DNA of 64,000 nucleotides from Pseudomonadota bacterium (lineage in GTDB: Bacteria > Pseudomonadota > Alphaproteobacteria > Micavibrionales > CSBR16-224). The notes below the pieces were generated by a model that saw only the letters and a list, made by a program, of their open reading frames with translations, was not told where the DNA came from and searched no databases. The DNA is taken from assembly GCA_013285465.1 (NCBI GenBank), contig CP053449.1, positions 1,570,735 to 1,634,734 on the forward strand. Reading direction: 5' to 3'. Shown here piece after piece: positions 10,043 through 19,059 of the stretch. A program made the translations under genes and the position numbers. Position 1 is the stretch's first letter, and the number at the start of each line of letters is the position of its first letter.

Positions 10043-10288
10043 ATGAAAGCAGACATTCATCCCGATTACCATGAAATCACCGTTGTGATGACAGATGGCA
10101 CGGAATTTAAAACACGCAGCACATGGGGCAAAGAAGGCGACGTTATGAAGCTGGAAATCGACCCCAAGACCCATCCGGCATGGACGGGTGGTACGGCACG
10201 TGTTCTGGAGCGCGGACAGCTTGCCCGCTTCAAAAAGCGTTTTGGCGGTTTCGAAGCACCGAAAAAAGCCGCAGAAGGCGAAAAGTAA
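10043..10288 (+). CDS. rpmE: 50S ribosomal protein bL31
   Basis: The product is 81 residues beginning [19 protein letters not shown] and containing HPAWTGG and RFKKRFGGF, the standard bL31 pattern. It lacks the CxxC zinc residues and is therefore the cysteine-free form. It sits at the central protuberance of the large ribosomal subunit, bridging to the small one. ATG 10043 follows AAAGGAAAAG. The longer frame from 10016 is not supported. An intrinsic terminator follows directly. Confidence 0.95.
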   Translation: MKADIHPDYHEITVVMTDGTEFKTRSTWGKEGDVMKLEIDPKTHPAWTGGTARVLERGQLARFKKRFGGFEAPKKAAEGEK

Positions 10289-10299
10289 AACTTTTCATG

Positions 10300-10319
10300 C
10301 CCGCCGGATGCGGGTTTTT
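10300..10319 (+). terminator. intrinsic terminator after rpmE
   Basis: CCCGC (10300-10304), a 5-nt loop and GCGGG (10310-10314) are followed by TTTTT. The hairpin is short and starts 11 bp after the rpmE stop. Confidence 0.75.
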
Positions 10320-10354
10320 ACGCGCCGGTTGCAAATAAAGTTATCTCCCCTCAG

Positions 10355-10388
10355 TCAGCCGTCTGCTTGTCAGACGGCTGATTTTTTT
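10355..10388 (+). terminator. second, stronger intrinsic terminator
   Basis: TCAGCCGTCTG (10355-10365) and CAGACGGCTGA (10371-10381) form an 11-bp stem with a 5-nt loop, followed by seven T residues. It insulates the downstream hsp20 promoter from rpmE read-through. Confidence 0.9.
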
Positions 10389-10406
10389 GGCTAATTTCGA
10401 TTACCC

Positions 10407-10436
10407 TTGAAAATTTTTCCGAATCTTTGCTATAAT
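10407..10436 (+). promoter_or_regulatory. sigma70-like promoter of the small heat-shock gene
   Basis: TTGAAA (10407-10412) and a perfect TATAAT (10431-10436) are 18 bp apart. The preceding CCC makes the -35 CCCTTGAAA, which also resembles a sigma32 -35 element. The start would be near 10443, leaving a leader of about 130 nt. Confidence 0.7.
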
Positions 10437-10443
10437 GGAGATA

Positions 10444-10488
10444 TAGAGAAGCAAAATAAATGCCGCCGATGCGGGTTTATTCTCTCTA
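10444..10488 (+). promoter_or_regulatory. hairpin in the hsp20 leader, possible RNA thermometer part
   Basis: TAGAGA (10444-10449), AATAAA (10455-10460) and CCGC (10463-10466) pair in register with GCGG (10471-10474), TTTATT (10476-10481) and TCTCTA (10483-10488). This gives a three-step stem broken by an internal loop. Small heat-shock genes often carry leader thermometers; whether this one masks the AGGAGG at 10558-10563 is not shown. Confidence 0.4.
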
Positions 10489-10571
10489 GCAAAATGCAGG
10501 AGACCGACCATGGTGGTGGTTTTCCGAAGACGAAAAGAAACAGTCACTATTGCTCACAGGAGGATATGACG

Positions 10572-11051
10572 ATGACAAATTTTGATCTCACCCCATTCTT
10601 ACGTTCCACTGTCGGATTTGACCGCTTAACGCGCATGCTTGAAAACGAGCTTGGCGCAACCGGCGGCGCATCCAGCTACCCGCCCTATAATATCGTGAAA
10701 CTGGATGAAAATGACTACCAGATCACAATGGCGGTTGCAGGCTTTTCCGAAGATGATCTGACGATCACACTGAAAGAAAATCTGCTGCTGGTTGAAGGCC
10801 GCATTCTGGAGGCAGAACAGGACGAAACCCGTCAATATCTGCACCGCGGTATCGCGGAACGCGCTTTCGAGCGCCGCTTCCAGCTGGCTGACCATATCCG
10901 GGTTGTGAATGCAGCACTTTCCAACGGTCTCCTGACCATCGACCTCGCGCGGGAAATCCCCGAAAGCATGAAACCGCGCCAGATCGAGATCACGTCCGGT
11001 CAAAAATACATTGACCACAAAAAGGACAAGGGATCAAAGAAAGCGGCCTAA
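10572..11051 (+). CDS. small heat-shock protein, IbpA/Hsp20 family
   Basis: The product is 159 residues beginning MTNFDLTPFLRSTVGFDRL, the IbpA-type N-terminus. The alpha-crystallin domain spans about 37-130 (YNIVKLDENDYQITMAVAGF to LLTIDLAREIPE). It binds unfolding proteins in the cytosol for later refolding. ATG 10572 is 8 nt from AGGAGG, so it is preferred over ATG 10566, which lies only 2 nt away. The C-terminal tail has no obvious IXI motif but ends in a lysine-rich stretch. The gene has its own promoter and a structured leader. Confidence 0.93.
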   Translation: MTNFDLTPFLRSTVGFDRLTRMLENELGATGGASSYPPYNIVKLDENDYQITMAVAGFSEDDLTITLKENLLLVEGRILEAEQDETRQYLHRGIAERAFERRFQLADHIRVVNAALSNGLLTIDLAREIPESMKPRQIEITSGQKYIDHKKDKGSKKAA

Positions 11052-11236
11052 CCCTTTAACCCCTGCGGAGGCGCCCCGATAACAAGGGCGCGGATACGGA
11101 GCCCCGCTCCTCACGGAACCCGCTCGCTCACCTCACTCCCTAAACCGTGACCTGAGCTCCTGTCCCGCCCGCTGACGCAAAGCGCACCCACACGCACCCC
11201 TGCGACAGCACGGAACGCGCCTCCGCCAACTGCCCT

Positions 11237-11273
11237 CCCCCGCCTGCGGTTCCTCACCCGGCGGGGGATTTTT
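11237..11273 (+). terminator. intrinsic terminator of hsp20 transcript
   Basis: CCCCCGCC (11237-11244) pairs with GGCGGGGG (11260-11267) and is followed by ATTTTT. It overlaps the last codons of the convergent ABC permease gene. The stretch 11052-11236 is GC-rich and holds no gene that I can support. Confidence 0.65.
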
Positions 11274-12651
11274 CTTCTGCGGAATCTTTGCGAATGGTTT
11301 GCACTTTGCGCGCCAGAAAATATCCGGCGACAAGCACTTGCGCTGCAGGCGGGAACAGTGCCGCCAAAGCGTCATCGCTCATTTGCGGCCAGAACCAGCG
11401 CAGAATTTCCCATACGGATGCCGTTGTGCCCTCCGCCTCGGACAGGAACAAATTCTGCGGCTTCAAAGCATCTTCAAAAGCCGACAGCACCAACCCCGGC
11501 AGCAGGATATAAGCAAACAAAAAGAATACCATCGCCTTGAAAGAGCCGAAACTCTCATTGCCGCGCAGCAGAAACAGATGCAATACAATCCCGTCACGCA
11601 ATATAAAGCACATGATGGATGCCAGCAAAACCGTCAACTCCATATGTTTCAATTGCTGCATCTCCGTCACCGGCGCATAGATCAGATAAATACCGAAAGC
11701 CGCAACCGAGAGCGCCAGCGGAATCGTCCAGCGCGGCAAATGTTCCAGAAAACGGCGGCGTTCACCGTGATAGAGCGCATGGAAAAAGCGTTTATAACCG
11801 TTCAAATTCCCCGCCTCCAGCATAAAGCTCCAGAACAGGCAAGGCAGCACAGCGGCGTAAAACACCATCGCTTTCAGCCAGATCGGCTTTTCCGGATCAA
11901 GGAAGCCCGTACAATAGACACCGACGGTCAGCACAAAAAACAGGAAATCAAAGGGCAGATTGCGATACAGCATACGTCTGCGCATCATGCACACGGCAGC
12001 GCGAAAAACCCAGAACCCCAGCAATGCCGTTGTCATGCAATAGAATATCGGTTTTTCAAAAATATATCCGTACCATTCCAGCGTTGCAATTCTGTCACCT
12101 TCCAGAAAACTGCTGAACATCGACACCACAATGATTGAAACGATGATACCGGGAAAGGAAGCGGAATCATCCGATGAAATACTATAGGCAAAGGCCGTCA
12201 CCTGCCCGACAATCCCCGCACAAATCAGTCCCATCATAAAATAGGGCAGCCCCGTCAGATCCGGCGGTGCAAAATACCATGCCGCCCCCAGCGCCAGCAA
12301 TCCCGCATACCATGTGTAACAAGTCGCCCCGATAACTTTTCCGATCACCAGATGCAAAGGCTTTAAGGCGGAGGTCCTTTGAAAATCCCAGGTCTTGCCC
12401 CGCAGCTCCTCCGCAAAGGTGCTCCCTGCCCGTACATTACCGAAATACAGCACAATACCGCCGTAAAACCACATATATATCTGGGTGAAAAGCCTTTTGG
12501 TTTCCAGAGTTTCCGCGTTATTCAAGCCCTCCATCAAGTGATGAGGTATCAGCAGCCCGATAGCAATCGCCGCCAGCGGCGTCAGAACCCGGAACAGAGA
12601 AAAATTCAGCCAGAGATAGCGCTGTATTTCAGGATTAAACAACCGCATCAA
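11254..12651 (-). CDS. ABC-2-type transporter permease
   Basis: The product is 465 residues with about ten to twelve hydrophobic helices spread over its length (for example near 21-35, 60-71, 106-126, 135-155, 165-182, 203-222). This is an inner-membrane permease with a possible double ABC-2-like arrangement. It starts inside the end of the ATPase gene (4-bp overlap, bases 12648-12651), so the two are translationally coupled and form one exporter. The substrate cannot be inferred. The start codon ATG 12651 is supported by the overlap. Confidence 0.75.
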   Translation of the reverse strand: MMRLFNPEIQRYLWLNFSLFRVLTPLAAIAIGLLIPHHLMEGLNNAETLETKRLFTQIYMWFYGGIVLYFGNVRAGSTFAEELRGKTWDFQRTSALKPLHLVIGKVIGATCYTWYAGLLALGAAWYFAPPDLTGLPYFMMGLICAGIVGQVTAFAYSISSDDSASFPGIIVSIIVVSMFSSFLEGDRIATLEWYGYIFEKPIFYCMTTALLGFWVFRAAVCMMRRRMLYRNLPFDFLFFVLTVGVYCTGFLDPEKPIWLKAMVFYAAVLPCLFWSFMLEAGNLNGYKRFFHALYHGERRRFLEHLPRWTIPLALSVAAFGIYLIYAPVTEMQQLKHMELTVLLASIMCFILRDGIVLHLFLLRGNESFGSFKAMVFFLFAYILLPGLVLSAFEDALKPQNLFLSEAEGTTASVWEILRWFWPQMSDDALAALFPPAAQVLVAGYFLARKVQTIRKDSAEEKSPAG

Positions 12652-13580
12652 AATCCTCCCTTGCCTTTCTCTTCCGCAAGATCCATATAGGCTTTTTGCA
12701 GCGATCTTTTTTGTGCGGTAAAACGGTAAACGGGAAGCTTTTTGCGCAGCAGCCTTTTCAGTAAAAGATGCTGTTCCTTTTCATCCGCCAGCGTGCGGCA
12801 AAAAACAATATCTCCTTCGCCTCTCTCAACGCCGGTCAAAGCCGCATCTTCGGACAGTATTTGCAAATGCGCATCCGTCAAGCCGGAGACGGCAATCATC
12901 AGACTCAGCTCTTCCTTCTTTTCATGGTCAGACAAATAGACATGTTCCGCAATGCGTCCGTTCCGAATAACAAGCATATCCGTGCAGTAATCTTCAAGCT
13001 CTGCCAGAATATGGGATGAAACAACAATAGTATGTCCGGCATTTCTAAGATTTAAAATCAGCTTTGAAAATCCGATACGCGATTCCGGATCCATGCCCGA
13101 TGCCGGCTCGTCCAGCAGCAGAATGCGCGGATTATGCAGCAGGGTCATACCGATCCCCAAACGCTGGCGGTATCCGCGCGATAATGTTCCCGCACGCTCG
13201 TCCATGCGTCCCGTCATACCGACCATATCGGCAACTTCATTGACGCGGAAATCAACATCATCACCGGGCAGATTTTGACACCATGCCATATAGGTCAAAT
13301 TCTGTCTGACCGTCAGCTTATCATACAGACCGAAAAAATCTGACAGATAGCCGATCTGCTGATGCACGGCGCGCGGCTGTTCGGACACATCAAACCCGGC
13401 CACCGTCACGGTGCCGGACACAGGTGTTTCCAGCCCGACGATACAGCGCATTAAAGTGGTTTTTCCGGCACCGTTCGGACCGACCATGGCGGTGACCGCG
13501 CCTTCCTTGATATCCATGCTGACATCATGCAGGACGCGTTTGCCGAAATATTCGAAATTCAGTTTTTCAACTTTAATCAT
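12648..13580 (-). CDS. ABC transporter ATP-binding protein
   Basis: The product is 310 residues. Walker A is GPNGAGKT (34-41), the signature is LSRGYRQRLG, Walker B is RILLLDEPASGMDP, and the switch histidine lies in VVSSHILAEL. A C-terminal domain of about 90 residues follows, as in drug or polysaccharide exporters of the ABCA/DRA type. It powers the permease encoded immediately downstream with a 4-bp overlap. The start at 13580 (MIKVEKLNF) matches family N-termini and has GAGG 10 nt upstream; 21 extra upstream codons are discarded. Confidence 0.92.
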   Translation of the reverse strand: MIKVEKLNFEYFGKRVLHDVSMDIKEGAVTAMVGPNGAGKTTLMRCIVGLETPVSGTVTVAGFDVSEQPRAVHQQIGYLSDFFGLYDKLTVRQNLTYMAWCQNLPGDDVDFRVNEVADMVGMTGRMDERAGTLSRGYRQRLGIGMTLLHNPRILLLDEPASGMDPESRIGFSKLILNLRNAGHTIVVSSHILAELEDYCTDMLVIRNGRIAEHVYLSDHEKKEELSLMIAVSGLTDAHLQILSEDAALTGVERGEGDIVFCRTLADEKEQHLLLKRLLRKKLPVYRFTAQKRSLQKAYMDLAEEKGKGGF

Positions 13581-13655
13581 CTGACAGTGGCCTCTTCCGC
13601 AACAATTCTGTGCGATAGCGGCCATAAAGACAAGGAAGAACACGGCAGAAAAAGA

Positions 13656-13690
13656 AAAAGCCGCGGAAGGAAAACCCCGCCGCGGCTTTT
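13656..13690. terminator. intrinsic terminator downstream of rpsD
   Basis: AAAAGCCGCGG (13656-13666) and CCGCGGCTTTT (13680-13690) form an 11-bp stem. On the minus strand it is followed by a T-rich run, ending the rpsD transcript; on the plus strand it also ends in T residues. Confidence 0.85.
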
Positions 13691-13712
13691 GTAATTTTTT
13701 TGTGACCGTCTC

Positions 13713-14330
13713 TTAACGAGAGTAAAACTCGATCACGAGGTTCGGTTCCATGCGAACAGGATACGGAACTTCGTCCAAAGACGGTGCGCGCAGGAATTTA
13801 CCCTTCATCGCTTTGTGATCCACTTCCAGATATTCCGGAACGTCACGCTCGGGCGAATCAATGCCCTGCAGAACCATCGGAATCTGGCGGGATTTTTCGC
13901 GTACTTCAATCACGTCACCGTCATTAACGGAATAGGACGGAATATTAACGCGCTTGCCGTTCACCAGCACATGGCAGTGATTGACAAACTGGCGTGCCGC
14001 GAAAACCGTCGGGACGAATTTCATGCGGTAAACAACTGCGTCCAGACGGCGCTCCAAAAGCTCGATCAGGTTCGCACTGGTATCACCCTTGCGGCGGCCT
14101 GCTTCATCGTAATAGCGGCGGAAGCGTTTCTCACCGATATTGCCGTAGTAACCTTTCAATTTCTGCTTGGCAAAAAGCTGCGTACCGTAATCGGTCGGCT
14201 TTTTGCGGCGTTGGCCGTGTTGGCCGGGACCGTATTCGCGTTTGTTAAACGGGCTTTTCGGACGACCCCAAAGATTGCAGCCCAGACGGCGGTCAATCTT
14301 GTATTTGGAATGCGGGCGTTTTTCACTCAT
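13713..14330 (-). CDS. rpsD: 30S ribosomal protein uS4
   Basis: The product is 205 residues, the usual length. It is an early-assembly 16S rRNA-binding protein. Recognisable blocks are [23 protein letters not shown] near the N-terminus, [14 protein letters not shown], and the S4 RNA-binding domain with [11 protein letters not shown] and [14 protein letters not shown]. It stands alone on the minus strand, as in many alphaproteobacteria, away from the alpha ribosomal operon. A strong terminator follows. Confidence 0.98.
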   Translation of the reverse strand: MSEKRPHSKYKIDRRLGCNLWGRPKSPFNKREYGPGQHGQRRKKPTDYGTQLFAKQKLKGYYGNIGEKRFRRYYDEAGRRKGDTSANLIELLERRLDAVVYRMKFVPTVFAARQFVNHCHVLVNGKRVNIPSYSVNDGDVIEVREKSRQIPMVLQGIDSPERDVPEYLEVDHKAMKGKFLRAPSLDEVPYPVRMEPNLVIEFYSR

Positions 14331-14555
14331 TGGTGTTTACTCCTAAATATTTGTTTTTACGTTATTGTCCCGATAGTCCGTCCGGTTTTCCGGCGGCGTG
14401 GTGAACCTCTGGCCTAATATCCTTTACCTTAAAAAACATATTTCAAGGGGGATGCCCGATGCCCGATTCACCCGCTTTCTCGGGAATAGGCGGACAATAG
14501 CCGAAATATGCCAAAAAGGTCAAGCAAAAACTGGTTTTTTCAAGGGGAAGCCGTT

Positions 14556-15875
14556 ATGATCTCACCCATGAGTCAAAACCTGTTTGAAGCCAGCGATCTG
14601 TCGCAGGATATCAATGCCCCGCTTGCCGAGCGTTTGCGCCCGCGCAAACTGGAAGATGTGGTCGGGCAGGATCATCTTTTTGCCGATGGCGGGCCGCTTT
14701 CCGGCCTTCTTCAGGGTAAGCCCTGCCCGTCAATGGTGCTGTGGGGACCGCCGGGTTGCGGAAAAACCACGCTAGCGCGCTTACTGGCCGGGCATGTTGA
14801 TCTGCATTTCGAACCGCTTTCCGCGATTTTCTCCGGTATTGCCGATTTAAAGAAAATCTTTGCCGAAGCCCGCAACCGCCGTGAAACAGGCACAGGCACA
14901 TTGCTGTTCGTCGATGAAATCCACCGTTTCAACAAATCACAGCAGGATGCGTTCCTGCCTTATGTCGAAGACGGCACCATCGTACTGGTCGGCGCAACCA
15001 CGGAAAACCCGTCCTTTGAATTAAACGCGGCGCTGCTGTCGCGTTGTCAGGTGCTGGTGCTGCACCGGCTGGACGAGGCCGCGCTGGAGAAAATCCTATG
15101 CCGCGCCGAAGAAACGGAACAGCAAAAACTGCCGCTGGATGATGCCGCGCGTCTGCACCTGAAAGCGATGGCGGATGGTGACGGACGTTTCCTGCTGAAT
15201 ATGGCGGAACATCTGCTGTCGCTGGACAGCAAGAAACAGATGGATACCGCCGCACTGACCAAAATCCTGAACCGTCGCGCCCCGCTTTACGACAAGGGGC
15301 AGGACAGTCATTACAATCTGATCAGCGCCTTGCACAAAGCCGTGCGCGGCTCGGATGCCGATGCCGCCCTGTACTGGTTGTGCCGGATGCTTGATGGCGG
15401 TGAAGACCCGCATTACGTTGCCCGTCGTGTGCTGCGCATGGCGGTCGAGGATATCGGCCTTGCCGATCCGCAGGCGCAAAGCGTTGCGCTGCATGCCTGG
15501 CAGGTTTATGAACGTGTCGGCTCCCCCGAAGGAGAACTGGCGCTGGCCGAAGCTGTGGTCTATATGGCCACCGCACCGAAATCCAACGCCATTTACAGCG
15601 CCTATAAATCCGCGATGCGCGCAGCAAAGGAAACCGGCTCACTGATGCCGCCCAAACATATTCTGAATGCGCCGACCGGTTTGATGAAAGAGCTTGGTTA
15701 CGGCGCAAATTACGCCTATGACCATGACGCACCCGATGCGTTTTCAGGTCAAAATTACTTTCCCGATGAAATGGCGCGGCAAAATTTTTATACGCCGGTC
15801 GAACGCGGCTTCGAGCGTGAAATCAAAAAACGTCTCGATTACTGGGCCAAGCTGCGTCAGGACAAGAAAGCGTAA
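14556..15875 (+). CDS. rarA: replication-associated recombination protein A (RarA/MgsA AAA+ ATPase)
   Basis: The product is 439 residues. It is a clamp-loader-like AAA+ ATPase acting at stalled replication forks. Features are the N-terminal PLAERLRPRKLEDVVGQDH, Walker A GPPGCGKT (64-71), LLFVDEIHRFNKSQQDA (Walker B) and sensor 1 GATTENPSFE. The C-terminal tetramerisation region contains YDKGQDSHYNLISALHKAVRGSD. ATG 14556 has AGGGGAAG about 7 nt upstream; the frame reaches back to 14508 without a better start. It is convergent with glpK with only 2 bp between stops. Confidence 0.95.
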   Translation: MISPMSQNLFEASDLSQDINAPLAERLRPRKLEDVVGQDHLFADGGPLSGLLQGKPCPSMVLWGPPGCGKTTLARLLAGHVDLHFEPLSAIFSGIADLKKIFAEARNRRETGTGTLLFVDEIHRFNKSQQDAFLPYVEDGTIVLVGATTENPSFELNAALLSRCQVLVLHRLDEAALEKILCRAEETEQQKLPLDDAARLHLKAMADGDGRFLLNMAEHLLSLDSKKQMDTAALTKILNRRAPLYDKGQDSHYNLISALHKAVRGSDADAALYWLCRMLDGGEDPHYVARRVLRMAVEDIGLADPQAQSVALHAWQVYERVGSPEGELALAEAVVYMATAPKSNAIYSAYKSAMRAAKETGSLMPPKHILNAPTGLMKELGYGANYAYDHDAPDAFSGQNYFPDEMARQNFYTPVERGFEREIKKRLDYWAKLRQDKKA

Positions 15876-15877
15876 CG

Positions 15878-17365
15878 TTACCGCTGTGTTAGAATCCGGG
15901 ATATGGCGTCTTTCCAGCCGGCATACAGTTCTTGCCGTTCCTTGTCATCCATACGCGGTTTAAAGCTGCGCGACAGTCGCCAGTTTCTGGCGATCTGTGC
16001 CGGTGACTCGTAAAACCCGACCGCCAGCCCCGCCAGATAGGCCGCGCCCAGCGCCGTGGTTTCAATCACCTGCGGGCGGTTAACATCGCAATTCGTCATA
16101 TCCGCCAGAAACTGGCACATCCAGTTATTTTCCACCATGCCGCCATCGACACGGATTTCCGTTATATCCGTGCCGCTATCTTCCAGCATCGCGCCCATCA
16201 GGTCACAGGTTTGATAGGCCTGCGCCTCCAGCGCCGCACGGACGATATGATCCAGCGTCGTATCGCGCGTGACGCCGAAAATTGCGCCGCGCGCATCGGG
16301 GTCCCAATACGGCGCGCCCAGTCCGGTAAAGGCCGGCACCATGTAAACGCCGCCGTTATGCGGAATGCGTTTGGCAATTTCCTCGCTTTTCGCGGCATGG
16401 GCGATAATCTGCAAGCCGTCGCGCAGCCACTGCACCGCCGCGCCGGCGATAAAGATTGACCCTTCCAGCGCATAAGTTACTTTGCCATCCAGCTGATAGG
16501 CAATCGTTGTCAGCAATTTATGTTTGGAGGTGCGGAATTTACCGCCGATATTCATCAACGCAAAACACCCCGTGCCATAGGTGCTTTTCATCATGCCTTC
16601 GTCAAAACATGCCTGCCCGACAAATGCGGCTTGCTGGTCGCCGGCAATACCGGTCACCGGTATCTGGATACCAAGAAACTTCTCTGCCGACATGCCGAAC
16701 AGCCCGCTGCTGTCTTTTACTTCGGGGAACATCTTGCGCGGCAGATTCAAAATTTTCAGCAGCTCGTCATCCCAACAGCCTTCCACGATATTATACAGCA
16801 ATGTGCGCGAGGCATTTGTGGCATCGGTGACATGCGCCGTTGCGCCTGTCATCCGCCACAAGATATAGGTATCGACTGTTCCGCACAGTAAATCGCCGCG
16901 CTCCGCCGCTTCGCGTGCGCCCTCCACCGTATTCAGCAGCCAGCTCAGCTTTGTGCCGGAAAAATACGGATCCAGCAGCAAACCGGTTTTGTTCCGGAAA
17001 GTCTCTTCATGTCCCTCCGCCTTCAGCTCGCGGCAATAATCCGCGGTGCGCCTGTCTTGCCAGACAATTGCCGGACCGATCAGCGTGCCGTCATGTTTGT
17101 TCCACAGCACCACCGTCTCGCGCTGGTTGGTCACGCCGATGGCGGCGATTTCTTCCGGAGATATCTCTGCGGAATCAATTGCCTTGCGACAGACGGATTT
17201 GGTATCACGCCAGATATCATGCGGGTCCTGTTCCACCCAGCCGTTTTGCGGATAAACAAGTTTCAATTCTTTTTGCGCGAAAGACACAGCCTGCGCATCA
17301 CGGTTAAAAAGAACCGCACGTGTGCTGGTTGTCCCCTGATCAATGGCGAGAATGTAATCTTTCAT
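15878..17365 (-). CDS. glpK: glycerol kinase
   Basis: The product is 495 residues of the FGGY kinase family. The N-terminus DYILAIDQGTTSTRAVLF contains the phosphate loop, and YGTGCFALMNIG and GGMVENNWMCQFLADM are the usual C-terminal signatures. It phosphorylates glycerol to sn-glycerol 3-phosphate in the cytosol. It begins 2 bp after the glpD stop, so glpD-glpK form an operon that takes glycerol to dihydroxyacetone phosphate. No glycerol facilitator gene is seen next to it. Confidence 0.97.
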   Translation of the reverse strand: MKDYILAIDQGTTSTRAVLFNRDAQAVSFAQKELKLVYPQNGWVEQDPHDIWRDTKSVCRKAIDSAEISPEEIAAIGVTNQRETVVLWNKHDGTLIGPAIVWQDRRTADYCRELKAEGHEETFRNKTGLLLDPYFSGTKLSWLLNTVEGAREAAERGDLLCGTVDTYILWRMTGATAHVTDATNASRTLLYNIVEGCWDDELLKILNLPRKMFPEVKDSSGLFGMSAEKFLGIQIPVTGIAGDQQAAFVGQACFDEGMMKSTYGTGCFALMNIGGKFRTSKHKLLTTIAYQLDGKVTYALEGSIFIAGAAVQWLRDGLQIIAHAAKSEEIAKRIPHNGGVYMVPAFTGLGAPYWDPDARGAIFGVTRDTTLDHIVRAALEAQAYQTCDLMGAMLEDSGTDITEIRVDGGMVENNWMCQFLADMTNCDVNRPQVIETTALGAAYLAGLAVGFYESPAQIARNWRLSRSFKPRMDDKERQELYAGWKDAISRILTQR

Positions 17366-17367
17366 CG

Positions 17368-18996
17368 TTATTCACCTGCCCTTTTCTCGGCAATATAGCG
17401 CTCCAGTTTTTCAAACATATCCGGATCGCCGTGCAATCCGCATTTTGACCGCCGCCACAGAATATCCTCTGCGGTCTGCGCATCTTCGAAATCCATCATA
17501 TAGTCAATTTCATTTGCGTAAAGACCCGCGCCGAAATATGCCCCCATATCATTTTCATGGTGACAATTCTTGAAAATTTCACGCACGCGGCTGCCATAGC
17601 GCCGCACATATTGCTCCGCTGCCTCAGCAGACAGCCAGTGATATTCACGGCGCAGCGTTTTCAAAAATGTTTCCAGATTGGCAACAGGCGAAAAATCCGC
17701 GCCGGGCAGTACGGTCTCCGCAGTCCATGCAGCACCCGCATCAGGGAAAATTTCCTCTTTCAGCAAATCGGCAACCTGTTCCGATAATTTGCGATAGGTC
17801 GTCAATTTGCCGCCATAAACGGACAGCAACGGACAGGATTTATGATGCGCCAGATCAAGCTTGTAATCGCGCGTTACCTCCGAAGCATTCTGCGTGCCGT
17901 CATCCAGCAGCGGGCGCACACCGCTATAGCTCCAGACGACTTCCTCCGGAATGACGGGTGTCGTGAAATAGCGGCCAACCGCATCACAGAGATATGATAT
18001 TTCCTCTTTCGTAATTTTAACCTGTGCGGGATCGCCTTCATAAGCGACATCGGTTGTGCCGATCAGCGTATAATCATTTTCATACGGGATAACAAAAATG
18101 ATGCGCCCGTCCTTATTTTGCAAAATATAGGCATGCGCACCATTATAAAGACGCGGTACAACGATATGACTGCCCTTGACGAGACGCACATGGTAATGGG
18201 GTTTGAAACCTTTGACGGTTGCCGGCAAAAAGCTTTCCACCCACGGTCCTGCCGCATTCACAACACAGCGCGCTTCGATTTCGTGGCTTTTCCCCCGCGC
18301 ATCGCCGGGCTCCTTATGAAACAGCGCCGCCTTCCACAGCCCTGCTTTTTTATCCGCCTCCAGCCCGCGGCACTCCGTACGTGACAGAACAACCGCGCCT
18401 TTTTCATGCGCCGCCATAACATTGGTCAATACCAGCCGCGCGTCATCAACCCAACAATCGGTATAAACAAAGCCGGTTTTATAGGTTTCATGCAGCGGGT
18501 GATCGGTGAGCGGCAGCATATAGGATTTCTCAAACACATTATGCCGTTGCCGCCCGCCCAGATGGTCATACAGAAACAATCCGGCACGGATCATCCATTT
18601 CGGGCGCAATGATTTATCATGCGGCAGCACGAAACGCAGCGGTTTAATCAAATGAGGTGCTAGACGGTAAAGGATTTCTCTCTCAATTAACGAGGAACGG
18701 ACAAGCCCGAATTCATATTGTTCCAGATAACGTAATCCGCCATGAATCAATTTACTGCTGGCGGAAGATGTGGCGCTGCCCCAGTCATTCTTTTCGCATA
18801 ACACAACAGATAACCCGCGTCCGGCAAGGTCATGGGCAATACCGGCACCGTTAATACCGCCGCCGACAACCAGCACATCACAACGATAGACCGGGTCGTT
18901 TTTGGTGCGGGTGATTTTTTGAAGATTATCCCGGCTGCGCAACATAAACACGTAACTCTTAAAATTGAAAATACGGCACATATCACCGTGCCGCAT
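17368..18996 (-). CDS. glpD: aerobic glycerol-3-phosphate dehydrogenase
   Basis: The product is 542 residues. The FAD-binding VLVVGGGINGAGIAHDLAGRGLSVVLCEK lies near residues 41-69, followed by SSKLIHGGLRYLEQYEF, both diagnostic for GlpD. It oxidises glycerol 3-phosphate at the inner-membrane surface and passes electrons to quinone. ATG 18996 follows AAAGGATG about 8 nt upstream and is used here; ATG 18945 (MLRSRDN) is closer to the usual family N-terminus but has no good ribosome site. It is the first gene of glpD-glpK. Confidence 0.96.
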   Translation of the reverse strand: MRHGDMCRIFNFKSYVFMLRSRDNLQKITRTKNDPVYRCDVLVVGGGINGAGIAHDLAGRGLSVVLCEKNDWGSATSSASSKLIHGGLRYLEQYEFGLVRSSLIEREILYRLAPHLIKPLRFVLPHDKSLRPKWMIRAGLFLYDHLGGRQRHNVFEKSYMLPLTDHPLHETYKTGFVYTDCWVDDARLVLTNVMAAHEKGAVVLSRTECRGLEADKKAGLWKAALFHKEPGDARGKSHEIEARCVVNAAGPWVESFLPATVKGFKPHYHVRLVKGSHIVVPRLYNGAHAYILQNKDGRIIFVIPYENDYTLIGTTDVAYEGDPAQVKITKEEISYLCDAVGRYFTTPVIPEEVVWSYSGVRPLLDDGTQNASEVTRDYKLDLAHHKSCPLLSVYGGKLTTYRKLSEQVADLLKEEIFPDAGAAWTAETVLPGADFSPVANLETFLKTLRREYHWLSAEAAEQYVRRYGSRVREIFKNCHHENDMGAYFGAGLYANEIDYMMDFEDAQTAEDILWRRSKCGLHGDPDMFEKLERYIAEKRAGE

Positions 18997-19059
18997 TTAT
19001 TACATCCTTTTTATCATGTTAGAGATAGCGCTTCGCCTGCGCAAGAGGTCAGTGCCCTG

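Noticed and set aside
11299..12138. 279-codon frame opposite the ABC permease
   Set aside because: Gln/Arg/His-rich translation typical of the antisense of a membrane protein.
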